Shown here one piece after another: positions 49,930 to 58,083 of a stretch of DNA of 64,000 nt. Under the pieces are notes generated by a model, which did no database searches, was not told the origin of the DNA, and saw only the letters and a program-made list of their open reading frames with translations. The number at the start of each line of letters is the position of its first letter. Position 1 is the first letter of the stretch. Origin of the DNA: Brevibacillus laterosporus (GTDB lineage Bacteria > Bacillota > Bacilli > Brevibacillales > Brevibacillaceae); assembly GCF_030489605.1 (NCBI RefSeq), contig NZ_JAUKFY010000004.1, positions 124,001 through 188,000 on the forward strand. Direction: 5' to 3'. The position numbers and the translations under genes were made by a program.

Positions 49930-49983
49930 ATGAAGTACACAGGAATAATTCGGGCGCAAAAAATTCAAGGGGAAAACGCATAA
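49930..49983 (+). CDS. Leader peptide of the Tet(L)-like efflux gene
   Basis: 17-codon ORF, MKYTGIIRAQKIQGENA, behind AGGAGG with 7-base spacing. The tet(L) leader peptide (MKCNECNRVQLKEGS...) shares Met1, Lys2, Arg8, Gln10 and Gly14 at the same positions. Its 3' codons form one arm of hairpin 1 described below. It is too well signalled to be chance and is probably a regulatory, not functional, peptide. Confidence 0.7.
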   Translation: MKYTGIIRAQKIQGENA

Positions 49984-50027
49984 ATTGCCCTGTAACCTGC
50001 GCGATTCCCCTTTACTTAGGGAAGGGG
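49969..50027 (+). promoter_or_regulatory. Translational attenuator with two mutually exclusive hairpins
   Basis: Hairpin 1: GGGGAA (49969-49974) with TTCCCC (50005-50010), extended by CGCA (49977-49980) with TGCG (49998-50001). Hairpin 2: CCCCTT (50007-50012) with AAGGGG (50022-50027). Both need 50007-50010. Hairpin 2 covers the pump gene's ribosome site AAGGGG. A ribosome finishing the leader would block hairpin 1 and favour hairpin 2 (off); one slowed early would permit hairpin 1 (on). Confidence 0.7.
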
Positions 50028-50036
50028 CATCTATTT

Positions 50037-51449
50037 GTGAAAAAAGATGGAAGAGAAATAACAAGCAACGCAATGGCTGACTTAGAAGCTGATCGACCAA
50101 GCCACACTTTTCAGCACGTAAAAAAAATACTCCTGTGGCTTAGCTTTCTTGCTTTTTTTAGTGTTTTTAATGAGACAGTGTTTAATGTATCGCTCCCTGA
50201 TATAGCCAAGCAATATGGTCTACAGCCCGCTTACGTAAACTGGATCAATACAAGCTTCATGATTGCTTTTGCTATCGGATCTGCCGTATATGGCAAAATA
50301 TCTGATACGTATGGGGTTAAGAAGTTACTTGTGATTGGCCTTTTGATTTACAGTGGAGGTTCACTCTTCGGTATACTTGCACAAGCTTATTTTCCTGCTG
50401 TTATTGTTGCTCGTGCTATTCAAGGAGCTGGAGCATCTGCGGTACCAGCTATCTTCATGGTGATTGTGGCAAAGTATATCAATGCAGAAAGTCGAGGCAG
50501 GGCTTTTGGTATGATCGGTTCCATGGTTGCCTTTGGTGAGGGAATTGGGCCTGCCATCGGGGGAATCATTTCACATCATTTCCACTGGTCCCTCCTTTTT
50601 GTTCTACCGATTATCACACTGATCTCTCTCCCGTTCTTCATGCGAGTGCTACCAAACGAGCCTGCTCGTAGGGGAAAAGTGGACATATTGGGAACAGCAT
50701 TGCTCTCTGTTGGGATTGTATTGATTACCTTATATTCAACGGGAGATAACTGGTTCTATTTACTACTCAGCCTGGTCGTGCTGTTGATATTTTCTCTGTA
50801 TATCCGTCGTGCAAAACAACCTTTTATTGAACCTGCTTTGTTTAAAAATCGAATGTTTGTAACAGGTGTTTTGGCAGGAAGCATCTTATTAGGAACGGTT
50901 GCTGGCTTCATTTCAATGGTTCCCTATATGATGAGGGATGTCTATCATTTGTCAACAGGAATGATCGGCGGCGGCATCCTGTTTCCCGGTACGATCAGCG
51001 TCATTTTCTTCGGTATTATGGGCGGAAGTCTTGTGGACAAAAGAGGAAACACGTTTGTTCTGTACCTTGGAGCCTTTTTGATAGTGCTAAGCTTCCTCGT
51101 TATTTCATTGTTCGTAGAGAAATCACCATGGATAACATCCATTATGCTGATCATGACTTTTGGAGGCCTCTCATTTGTTAAAACCGTGGTCTCCTCCAGC
51201 GTTGCAGACTCACTAACATCTGAGGAAGCCGGTGCGGGAATGGGAATGCTTAACCTTTCGTGCTTTTTATCAGAAGGAATTGGGGTAGCGATTGTGGGCG
51301 GTCTGTTATCGAAACACGGGCTTGATTTTCCTGCACTTCCCACCGTGTCTGTTCCTACTGCTTATTTATACAGCAATGTATCGCTTGTTTTACTAGTTGC
51401 AATTATGCTTGGAGCAGTAATATACACATGGACTTACAAACGAAAGTAA
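50037..51449 (+). CDS. Tet(L)-like 14-helix MFS efflux pump
   Basis: 470 residues from GTG 50037 (AAGGGG, 9-base spacing). ATG 50073 is an alternative without a site. The sequence closely follows Tet(K)/Tet(L): SFLAFFSVFNETVFNVSLPDIA, motif A YGKISDTYGVKKLL, ARAIQGAGASAVPA, motif C GEGIGPAIGG, FISMVPYMMRDVYHLST and EEAGAGMGMLNLSCFLSEGIG (quoted in parts). The family exports tetracycline-metal complexes and also monovalent cations, in exchange for protons. Tetracycline resistance is plausible but not proven; chromosomal homologues may mainly serve ion homeostasis. Confidence 0.85.
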   Translation: MKKDGREITSNAMADLEADRPSHTFQHVKKILLWLSFLAFFSVFNETVFNVSLPDIAKQYGLQPAYVNWINTSFMIAFAIGSAVYGKISDTYGVKKLLVIGLLIYSGGSLFGILAQAYFPAVIVARAIQGAGASAVPAIFMVIVAKYINAESRGRAFGMIGSMVAFGEGIGPAIGGIISHHFHWSLLFVLPIITLISLPFFMRVLPNEPARRGKVDILGTALLSVGIVLITLYSTGDNWFYLLLSLVVLLIFSLYIRRAKQPFIEPALFKNRMFVTGVLAGSILLGTVAGFISMVPYMMRDVYHLSTGMIGGGILFPGTISVIFFGIMGGSLVDKRGNTFVLYLGAFLIVLSFLVISLFVEKSPWITSIMLIMTFGGLSFVKTVVSSSVADSLTSEEAGAGMGMLNLSCFLSEGIGVAIVGGLLSKHGLDFPALPTVSVPTAYLYSNVSLVLLVAIMLGAVIYTWTYKRK

Positions 51450-51471
51450 CGATTCTAGCATGACTAATAAA

Positions 51472-51500
51472 GCCGATATCCTGCCACGGGATATCGGCTC
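51472..51500. terminator. Hairpin terminator between the Tet(L)-like gene and ypdA
   Basis: AGCCGATATCC and GGATATCGGCT around a short loop, between convergent genes; the T tract is weak. Confidence 0.6.
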
Positions 51501-51548
51501 ATTTGCTATACAACAGCTAGAGGAAGGTTAATGGTGCTCCTTCATCCA

Positions 51549-52514
51549 TTATGTAGTCAAGCTCTTAGCTAGCACTTCGCCATGGAACCTGCCGTTTTCA
51601 ATAAAAATTTCATTGGCGTGCGCAGAAGAGACAATCACTCCTGCAACAAATACACCCGGAACATTCGTCTCCATAGTCATTGGATCAAATATCGGCGCTC
51701 CCGTTTCACGGTCCAGCTCTACGCCGAGGCTTTGCAGTAGCTGACGGTCAGGTCGATAACCAATGAGGCTAAAAACAAAGTCATTAGGAATCTCCGTAAT
51801 CCCCTCAGGATTTTTTAAGATCACCATTTTATCCGTAATCTCTTGGATTTCAGAAGAATAGTACGCCTTGATTCGCCCTTTTTCACACAAGCTTTCAAAA
51901 ACAGGACGAGTCCATGCTTTCACACGAGAAGAAAGCTTCTCGCCACGGCAGATCACTGTGACGTAAGCCCCCGCCCGCTCTAAATCCATCGCGGCATCCA
52001 CCGCAGAGTTATTGCCACCTACAATAGCTACTTCCAGTCCTGCATAAGGATGAGCCTCCGTATAAAACGAGCTTACTTTTGACAGTTCTTCTCCTGGAAT
52101 GCCTAGACGGTTAGGATTATCAAAATAACCCGTAGCAATGGCAACACGCTTTGTTTCATATTGCTTAGCCGAACCAAAGCGATCTGTGCTAGACACAACA
52201 AAATGCTTGTCAACTTTTTCGACCCTTCCCACTTCTTCAAATGTCTGCACGCGAATATCATGCCTCTTTGCAACCATCCGATAGTAATGAAGGGCTTCTA
52301 AACGGGTTGGTTTCTCATTCGGAGTAGTAAAGGGAACCTGCCCAATTTCCAATAACTCTGGGGTGCTATGAAATATCATATAGGTAGGATACCGATAGAT
52401 AGAATGTACCAAGCTTCCTTTATCCAGCACAAGCGGATCGATTCCGCGTTTTTTTAATGCTACAGCCGCTGACAAACCGCATGGGCCAGCTCCAATAATA
52501 ACGATTTCCTCCAT
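51549..52514 (-). CDS. ypdA: YpdA/Bdr family bacillithiol disulfide reductase
   Basis: 321 residues from ATG 52514 (AAGGAGAG, 7-base spacing). FAD motif IVIIGAGPCGLSAAVALKKRG (about 3-23, quoted in part: IIGAGPCGLSAAVALKKRG) with Cys14 in the position used by YpdA for catalysis. NADPH motif VAIVGGNNSAVDAAMDLERAG (in part: VGGNNSAVDAAMDLER) and C-terminal GVFVAGV. These reductases regenerate bacillithiol from its disulfide using NADPH. The enzyme supports assignment to bacillithiol-producing Firmicutes. Monocistronic. Confidence 0.88.
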   Translation of the reverse strand: MEEIVIIGAGPCGLSAAVALKKRGIDPLVLDKGSLVHSIYRYPTYMIFHSTPELLEIGQVPFTTPNEKPTRLEALHYYRMVAKRHDIRVQTFEEVGRVEKVDKHFVVSSTDRFGSAKQYETKRVAIATGYFDNPNRLGIPGEELSKVSSFYTEAHPYAGLEVAIVGGNNSAVDAAMDLERAGAYVTVICRGEKLSSRVKAWTRPVFESLCEKGRIKAYYSSEIQEITDKMVILKNPEGITEIPNDFVFSLIGYRPDRQLLQSLGVELDRETGAPIFDPMTMETNVPGVFVAGVIVSSAHANEIFIENGRFHGEVLAKSLTT

Positions 52515-52623
52515 AGATGAACTCTCCTTCCAGTTAAATCCAAGCATCTCTTTTTTCGTGTTTCTTTTATTATAAGTCATGTAAACAAAGGAATGTGCTT
52601 TGCAAGTGTATTTCTGGAATGGA

Positions 52624-52670
52624 AAAACCCCCAAGCACCGCCTTACACTAGGAGATACTCGAGGGTTTCT
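52624..52670 (-). terminator. Terminator after the LolA-like gene
   Basis: AAACCCTCGAG...CTTGGGGGTTTTT on the minus strand, imperfect stem with T tract. Confidence 0.6.
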
Positions 52671-52712
52671 TCTCTTTTGATCATTTTTTAGATTAGATTC
52701 GAAGTCTATGGT

Positions 52713-53486
52713 TTATTTTTGCGGGGCAAATTGCATATCCTTATGCACCTTTACGTCAGATGGTAAAGTAAGTGTAAATAATTCCTTCGTAAACTCAGGA
52801 TAAAAATCTAATTTGGTTACTTCAGTGATCCCTTGTAAGCCAAAAACTGTTGTGATTGACTTCATAGCAACGCCTGTATCTTTGTCCATCCACAACTCTA
52901 CTTGAAGATCATCCTTCTGAGTAGGGATGGCCATGATGTGATACGTTGCACGATTGTTGATGGTTTCTTCACCTAGAAATTGCAGCTTGTGGTTGTTTTT
53001 TAATTCGCGAAGATAAAAAACATCGTTATTTACCACTTTTTGATCAGGTGCAGCCGTAATTTCACTAGCAGATTTCGTCCCTTCACGATAGCTGAGTGAG
53101 GACGTGCCATTGAACACATTATAAGTGATAACCCCTGTATGATCTTTCTCCTCAATCCGATATCCTCTGTCTAACGGATTATACCATTCCCTTGCTGTAG
53201 AGGTAACAATCTTCCCTTGCTGCTCACGTTTCACGGTTATTTCTTTATAAAGTGGAACCATCTCCATTTTTTTCAATAACTCTTCATAAACCTGATCCAT
53301 TGTCATTTTACTATTTTTCACCTCTGGTAATGATTCGCTACCTGCTCTCGTCTGCCCAATCACTTTACCAGTTGCATCGTAAACATTGGTCTTCACATAT
53401 TTATCATATACACCTTCTTGCGCGTACGCTCCTGTTGCTACGAGTGTTGCTCCTGCTAAAACAACTGCGATCATTTTCTTTTTCAT
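52713..53486 (-). CDS. Secreted LolA-like/outer-membrane-lipoprotein-sorting-fold protein
   Basis: 257 residues with signal peptide MKKKMIAVVLAGATLVATGAYA and cleavage after AYA. The mature part is beta-rich, with alternating polar and hydrophobic strands (YHIMAIPTQKDDLQVELWMDKDTGVAMKS, in part: LQVELWMDKDTGVAMKS). This is the look of LolA/RseB-fold sigma-regulator or lipoprotein-binding proteins in Gram-positives. The -VELWMDKDTG- motif is the most family-like part. Function unknown; no co-transcribed partner. Confidence 0.6.
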   Translation of the reverse strand: MKKKMIAVVLAGATLVATGAYAQEGVYDKYVKTNVYDATGKVIGQTRAGSESLPEVKNSKMTMDQVYEELLKKMEMVPLYKEITVKREQQGKIVTSTAREWYNPLDRGYRIEEKDHTGVITYNVFNGTSSLSYREGTKSASEITAAPDQKVVNNDVFYLRELKNNHKLQFLGEETINNRATYHIMAIPTQKDDLQVELWMDKDTGVAMKSITTVFGLQGITEVTKLDFYPEFTKELFTLTLPSDVKVHKDMQFAPQK

Positions 53487-53694
53487 TTGAAAAACCCTCC
53501 CACGTTATAAAAACAAAAATCATAATGTTATTTTTGTTAATTTATAGTCAAAACAATGCTAGATTGCTACCCTATTAGCCCTTCAGCTTGTATGTAGCCA
53601 TTTATTTTTGCTTGTTTCATAAGCTTTGACGGAGAGATTGGAGAAATGTTACATGACTCTAAAACTTTTTTCTCCTTTTTGCAAGCAGAAAAAT

Positions 53695-53720
53695 CCTACA
53701 GAAATGATGCTTTCTGTAGG
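53695..53720 (-). terminator. Terminator downstream of the FAD monooxygenase
   Basis: CCTACAGAAA and TTTCTGTAGG (perfect 10-base arms, 6-base loop), followed by ATTTTT on the minus strand. Confidence 0.7.
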
Positions 53721-53724
53721 TCAG

Positions 53725-53833
53725 CTTCTCTGATCTCTATTCATCCCGTCTGGAGCGGCTGAAAATGCTACCATTCTTGGGAAGTTACAGGTTTTCGGGT
53801 ATCGGCGGCACCCCGGTTCTATTTCAACCCTAT
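53725..53833 (-). other. Unexplained GC-richer structured segment in the 3' region of the monooxygenase gene
   Basis: This 110-base stretch is richer in G/C than its surroundings. On the minus strand it holds the near-palindrome CCGGGGTGCCGCCGATACCCG, read here only by its arms CGGG/CCCG, and a CAGC/GCTG pair, ending at the 53695-53720 terminator. A 30-codon open frame exists but has no ribosome site. It could be a structured RNA, a repeat or the remnant of a mobile element. I could not match it to a known riboswitch. Confidence 0.4.
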
Positions 53834-55003
53834 TTACAACGTATTTGCGGTATTCTGCGGCTTTACGACGAAGAGATTTTTTAACACAGCATTCATAAGA
53901 AAAGTGGGGAAATATTTAAGAAGTGCTTTCTTAAAGTAGACCATTAACTGATTGTCCGATGAAGAGAACTGAGCTGCTTTGATTGATTTTTTCTGCGTTT
54001 TCTGAACGGCATGTTTTAAATAGGATTCATAATTTTGAAATGCTTCATGATGTGTAGAGCAATTCATTAATTCCTCAACTAAATGATAGGCGCCCAGCAT
54101 TGATTTTCCACCGCCGGTTCCCGACATAAATGTCATAGCATGGGCGGCATCTCCAACTAACGCGATTCGTCCCTGGCTCCATTTTGATAGCTTGATGAGA
54201 GTCATTGTGTCCTGAAAGATGATAGAGGGATGATCAATTTGTTCAATAATATCCCGAACGCCCCATGTAATGTCTTTGCATAACGCTAGCAAAAATTCCT
54301 TGTTGTTCATATCTTTCAGTTGTTCGCGATGTTTTTGCTTGTAGATAAACATTCCCCATACATAGTCCGCATCCATACCGCATTGGACATAATATCCTGG
54401 CATTAATGACTCTAGTGTTTGGTTTGTATCCAGGTTTTTGATCAAAAGCGCAGGCTTAGGGATAGTAAATACGGAAAATCCGACATCCAGCAGTTCTTCA
54501 AGTTGATTGCCCATCACCAAATTCCTCGTTTGTGAATGGATGCCATCCGCCCCAAATACGAAATCAAAGGATTCTTCCTTCCCATCCTGAAAACAAACCT
54601 GAACGCTTTCTTCGTATTGTGTGAGAGACTGGATTGTCGTATTAAATCTAACATCAATTTGGTTTTTAATAGCGTCATAGAGGATCTGATGAAGGGAAAA
54701 ACGATGAATCCCAATTGAGCCGCCTTGTTGTATATGAAACTTTCTGAAGTCAATATTTCGCAGTTCACTTCCATCTGCCTGAACAAAACGCCGTGTCTCC
54801 ATTACAACCCCACATTTTTTCACCTGTTCTAGTAAGCCTAGTTTCCTTAAAACAAAAAGGGCATCACCGCGTAAACTAATGACTGAGCCTATTGATCGGA
54901 ACGAACTGGCTTTTTCAATCACAACAGGTTGATAGCCATAGGCTAAAAGACAATTAGCCAATGTTAACCCAGCAATCCCACTTCCCGAAATTAAAATTTT
55001 CAA
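53834..55003 (-). CDS. FAD-dependent monooxygenase (PHBH/TetX fold)
   Basis: 389 residues from TTG 55003 (GGAGGTG, 8-base spacing). An N-terminal Rossmann motif ILISGSGIAGLTLANCLLAYG (in part: SGSGIAGLTLANCLL), a central DG motif FVFGADGIHSQTR, and the GD motif RIALVGDAAHAMTFMSGTGGGKSM (in part: ALVGDAAHAMTFMSG). These mark class A flavoprotein monooxygenases, which hydroxylate aromatic compounds, including some antibiotics. The C-terminal hydrophobic/basic helix is unusual and may contact membrane. Substrate unknown. Confidence 0.85.
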   Translation of the reverse strand: MKILISGSGIAGLTLANCLLAYGYQPVVIEKASSFRSIGSVISLRGDALFVLRKLGLLEQVKKCGVVMETRRFVQADGSELRNIDFRKFHIQQGGSIGIHRFSLHQILYDAIKNQIDVRFNTTIQSLTQYEESVQVCFQDGKEESFDFVFGADGIHSQTRNLVMGNQLEELLDVGFSVFTIPKPALLIKNLDTNQTLESLMPGYYVQCGMDADYVWGMFIYKQKHREQLKDMNNKEFLLALCKDITWGVRDIIEQIDHPSIIFQDTMTLIKLSKWSQGRIALVGDAAHAMTFMSGTGGGKSMLGAYHLVEELMNCSTHHEAFQNYESYLKHAVQKTQKKSIKAAQFSSSDNQLMVYFKKALLKYFPTFLMNAVLKNLFVVKPQNTANTL

Positions 55004-55131
55004 GGGTAATTCACCTCCTCTATACATTATTGAAAATCATTATCACTTATTCTTGTCACATATAAAGATTTATGGCGAGAATTCCTTCATATGTAGCTGG
55101 AAAATTCATCATTAGAGCATGTTTTTATAAA

Positions 55132-55163
55132 AAAAGCCTGTTAAAACATCTATTTTTAACAGG
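55132..55163 (-). terminator. Terminator of the VOC-protein gene
   Basis: AAAGCCTGTTAAAA and its complement around a short loop, followed by T7 on the minus strand. It accounts for most structure in the 326-base gap 55004-55329; nothing else is visible there. Confidence 0.8.
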
Positions 55164-55329
55164 CTTTCCCACTTCTTTAAAGCTTGGGAATTTGCAGGCA
55201 CCCGCTCCTTTTCAGAAGGGAATGCCAAATAGAAAACAGTCAACATCTTGTTGAATATCCTTGCTAGTGGTTACATGCTTCTTTGTTACTGTTGGGGGAA
55301 GTTGAAATCAAGGTGTCTTTATCTAAAAC

Positions 55330-55737
55330 TTACTCCGCCGCATTCATGAATACAATTCTCCAGCCATCAGGATCTTCTATTGTAATCCCTTTTTCTTTCC
55401 AATAAGGATTCTCCGGCTCAACCGGGTAATAGCCCATTGACTGCAATCTAGCGGTAATTTTCTGAATTTCATTTATATCGGGCATGTAAAATACCAAGAG
55501 ATTGTCTTTTGTTGGAGCTGGGCAAGGACTTCCGTTCACATGCCTGGTAAATTCTAAATGATATTCTGCATCAGGTAAGCCAAACATGATTCCATTATAG
55601 CCTTCATGATTTTCAAAGCTCCCAATCCGTTTTAGTTCTAGACCTGTTTCATAAAAGCTGATAACCTCTTCATATTTATCCGTTGGTCTTGCTATTCTTA
55701 CTTGGACCCACTTCTTTATTCCAATTCCCTCCTTCAA
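55330..55737 (-). CDS. VOC (glyoxalase/bleomycin-resistance fold) protein
   Basis: 135 residues if read from TTG 55737. Two beta-alpha-beta-beta-beta repeats with metal-ligand-like positions: VQVRIARPT at the start, EYHLEFTRH and, in the second repeat, PYWKEKGITIEDPDGWRIVFMN. This is the vicinal oxygen chelate fold of glyoxalases, dioxygenases and bleomycin-binding proteins. The start is uncertain: the best ribosome site, AAGGAGG, lies inside the reading frame, and only ATT or ATA follow at good spacing. Function undetermined. Confidence 0.75.
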   Translation of the reverse strand: MKEGIGIKKWVQVRIARPTDKYEEVISFYETGLELKRIGSFENHEGYNGIMFGLPDAEYHLEFTRHVNGSPCPAPTKDNLLVFYMPDINEIQKITARLQSMGYYPVEPENPYWKEKGITIEDPDGWRIVFMNAAE

Positions 55738-56199
55738 GTGTTTACCTTTTTCATTTGTTACTAAGAAAAGCAGATTATAGGCGATCCCCCTTTCTATTTG
55801 GTAAATTTATATTTTTTGTGAAAAAATCCCATCTGTTGACTTACAGACATTGTAAATAAAAATGTTCGCAAAGTCAACACTTATTATACTTTTCAGATAT
55901 CTTTGTTTAAAAACATCCAAAACAATACCTTTCCATTCATCTATGTTGTGTCTTCTGGTTTCACAGCTCACTTTTGTGTTTTGAATTGCTGGACCAAGGT
56001 GATTTGAAATCACACTTGAATGAATTGGTTGCGTTGGGTAAAATTTTCCTACCAAAAAAACACCCGCCAGCTAAGCGAGTGTTTCCAGCTTTATATTGCC
56101 CTGCATCTTTTATACTGCCAAGATAAAAACAGCTTCTATACGATGGCACCATCGCTCTGATAAGGGAAACACGGTTGATGTTGAATGTGTTTTCAAGAG
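55738..56199. other. Intergenic region without a supported gene
   Basis: 462 bases holding one clear minus-strand terminator at 56059-56083 (AACACTCGC/GCGGGTGTT + T7), which ends the small-gene pair at 56200-56664. A possible 82-codon frame begins inside that terminator and lacks a ribosome site, so it is not called as a gene. The remainder is AT-rich and featureless to me. Confidence 0.5.
56059..56083 (-). terminator. Terminator after the small-gene pair
   Basis: Minus strand AACACTCGC-TTAGCTG-GCGGGTGTT followed by TTTTTT. Confidence 0.8.
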
Positions 56200-56394
56200 C
56201 TAGGGAATGGTTACGTAAGAGATATTTAACATAGGTACTTCTACATCCACGTACTTACTATAATCAGGACCATTTAGCATCCTTACCGTTACCGTAGCAT
56301 TCGTTACCTCTCGCAGGATGCCATAAATAATCCGCTGTAGCACATGAATCTGTACCTCATAGCCTATATATTCTTCTAGTTCTTTTCTAAACAT
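56200..56394 (-). CDS. Small beta-rich hypothetical protein
   Basis: 64 residues, ATG behind AAAGGGG. After a short acidic helix (FRKELEEYIG) the sequence alternates as five strands (YEVQIHVLQ, GILREVTNATVTVRM, VDVEVPMLNISYVTI), resembling the Sm-like or DUF2642-type small barrels found in spore-surface proteins. That fold call is inference. It is 36 bases after a second small gene of similar character and shares its terminator. Confidence 0.55.
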   Translation of the reverse strand: MFRKELEEYIGYEVQIHVLQRIIYGILREVTNATVTVRMLNGPDYSKYVDVEVPMLNISYVTIP

Positions 56395-56430
56395 TGCCGT
56401 ACCCCTTTCTTTCAGAGTTTTAATTTTTCG

Positions 56431-56664
56431 TTAGTCAGCTACTCGAACCGCTAAAACCGCTGAATAGGGTACCAGCACAATATTATTGCTTGAATCAATT
56501 CCTTTCACAAAATCGCTTCCTACTTCCACTACAAAAATAACAATTTCACCTGCTGCCGTTGTAATATTCGTATCTACATTAAGGAACCTGTTGCATGCAT
56601 TTTTCAAAGGAGGAATATAAGGTTTGCCTCCAAACAATCGCCAAAATAATCGACAAAGTCCCAT
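56431..56664 (-). CDS. Small hypothetical protein, possibly Sm-like barrel
   Basis: 77 residues, ATG behind GAGGAG. A basic, hydrophobic N-terminus with prolines (LFWRLFGGKPYIPPL) is followed by a beta-rich part (EIVIFVVEVGSDFVKGIDSSNN, in part: VVEVGSDFVKGIDSS) ending VPYSAVLAVRV. The G-D-F-V-x-G-I-D turn resembles DUF2642-like barrels. Probably co-transcribed with the next small gene. Function unknown. Confidence 0.55.
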   Translation of the reverse strand: MGLCRLFWRLFGGKPYIPPLKNACNRFLNVDTNITTAAGEIVIFVVEVGSDFVKGIDSSNNIVLVPYSAVLAVRVAD

Positions 56665-56807
56665 TTTATAACTCCTCTCTGTAACAAAATCATACTAACA
56701 ATAAAAATTTTATAAATGTTTTCTATATACTAGTAATATATTTAAAAGTCATTTCTTTGGAACCGTACAAGCATACAATCCTTGAGCCTTTTTCCTGCAT
56801 AAAAAAA

Positions 56808-56826
56808 GACCCACCATTTCTGGGTC
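56808..56826 (-). terminator. Short terminator-like hairpin
   Basis: GACCCA/TGGGTC arms followed by T7 on the minus strand. It may back up the 56906-56936 hairpin for the coiled-coil gene. Confidence 0.55.
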
Positions 56827-56905
56827 GCACCTATGAAATCCGCAGCCCTTCAAAGCAGTTTAAACGGATCAGGGCTATTTTCCTAGATTCGTTTCCTAAA
56901 AGTAG

Positions 56906-56936
56906 AAAGCCCTATCTTTTTGGAAGATAAGGCTTT
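56906..56936 (-). terminator. Terminator of the coiled-coil gene
   Basis: AAAGCC-TATCTT and AAGATA-GGCTTT arms with one mismatch, just after the coiled-coil gene's stop codon. Confidence 0.6.
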
Positions 56937-56957
56937 ATTTTGTGGAATTTGAAAAAG

Positions 56958-57140
56958 TTAACTACAGCCTTTTTGAATGTTAGTTAAACGCCGGTCGATG
57001 GTTACTAGTTGACTCCGAATCTTCGACAAACGGTTTTCAGTACTATCCAATCGTTGATGAATGCCCAAAAGCCTGTGACGAATACGTTCCAATTGTTTCT
57101 CTGCACGCTCGGTTTGCTCTAATAATTGAGCTATCAACAA
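56958..57140 (-). CDS. Short coiled-coil protein
   Basis: 60 residues, TTG start about 10 bases after AGGGAG. Almost the entire length shows heptad periodicity with Leu/Ile at a/d positions and many Arg/Glu/Gln (AEKQLERIRHRLLGIHQRL, STENRLSKIRSQLVTIDRRL). It is a continuous amphipathic helix, probably oligomeric. No family recognised. The start codon is not certain. Confidence 0.55.
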   Translation of the reverse strand: MLIAQLLEQTERAEKQLERIRHRLLGIHQRLDSTENRLSKIRSQLVTIDRRLTNIQKGCS

Positions 57141-57215
57141 TGACCATCTCCCTATGAATTAAACTCCACAATCTGTTTGTAACCGTTTTAATGCAGTTTG
57201 AAACCTTTTTACATA

Positions 57216-57249
57216 AAAAAATTGTCCCGCCCAATTCATAGGCAGGACG
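57216..57249 (-). terminator. Terminator of deoD
   Basis: CGTCCTGCC/GGCGGGACA arms with one mismatch, T-rich tail on the minus strand, 15 bases after the deoD stop. Confidence 0.8.
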
Positions 57250-57263
57250 AGTAGAAGCATTGA

Positions 57264-57974
57264 TTACGCTTCTGCAATAATAGCTTCCAATGCAACTTCA
57301 ATCATTTGGTTAAAGGTGGTTTGACGCTCCATAGCTGTTGTTTCTTCACCTGTCAAAATGTGATCACTTACTGTGAGGACAGACAATGCGCGAGCACCAA
57401 ATTGAGCTGCGATTGTGTACAGAGCAGTTGTTTCCATTTCAACCGCTAGGACGCCGTATTCAGCCAATTTTGGCAAACGAGTTGTATCATCATTGTAGAA
57501 CGAATCACTAGTAAATACGTTACCAACCCTAGTCGGCATGTTACGTTCAGCAGCTACGTCATACGCTTTTTTCAACAAGTCGAAGTTAGCTGTTGGTGCA
57601 TAATCGATATTGTTAAAACGTACTTTATTAACGGCAGAGTCAGAAGAGGAAGACATCGCAATGATAATGTCTCTAACCTTTACGTCTTTTTGGATCGCAC
57701 CGCATGTGCCTACGCGAACCAAATTTTTCACGCCATAAGAGTTAATTAATTCATGAACATAGATAGAAATAGATGGTACACCCATTCCAGTTCCCATAAC
57801 AGACACGCGTTTTCCTTTATAAGTACCTGTAAATCCTAGCATACCGCGAACATTATTAAAGCACTCTGGGTTCTCCAAGAATGTTTCAGCAATGTATTTG
57901 GCACGCAACGGGTCACCTGGTAATAAGATAGATTCTGCAATTTGGCCTTCTTTAGCTTCGATATGTACACTCAT
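57264..57974 (-). CDS. deoD: Purine nucleoside phosphorylase DeoD
   Basis: 236 residues, the usual length of the hexameric (trimer-of-dimers) type. Signature features: [17 protein letters not shown] near the N-terminus, [32 protein letters not shown] and the [12 protein letters not shown] segment that binds the ribose; the catalytic Asp lies in VSDHILTGE. Converts purine (deoxy)nucleosides and phosphate to base and sugar-1-phosphate. Strong ribosome site GGAGGG. Monocistronic. Confidence 0.95.
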   Translation of the reverse strand: MSVHIEAKEGQIAESILLPGDPLRAKYIAETFLENPECFNNVRGMLGFTGTYKGKRVSVMGTGMGVPSISIYVHELINSYGVKNLVRVGTCGAIQKDVKVRDIIIAMSSSSDSAVNKVRFNNIDYAPTANFDLLKKAYDVAAERNMPTRVGNVFTSDSFYNDDTTRLPKLAEYGVLAVEMETTALYTIAAQFGARALSVLTVSDHILTGEETTAMERQTTFNQMIEVALEAIIAEA

Positions 57975-58083
57975 GTTCGTGTCCCTCCAGTTATGTAAGA
58001 GATAGTTGGACGGGCATCAAAAGAGACGCCTTTCGTATTATACCCTATCCTTCTTACATATCATAGCTAATTTATCACAATCC

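Noticed and set aside
55807-56055. 82-codon open frame
   Set aside because: It begins inside the T-tailed hairpin that ends the upstream small genes, has no ribosome site and no recognisable domain.
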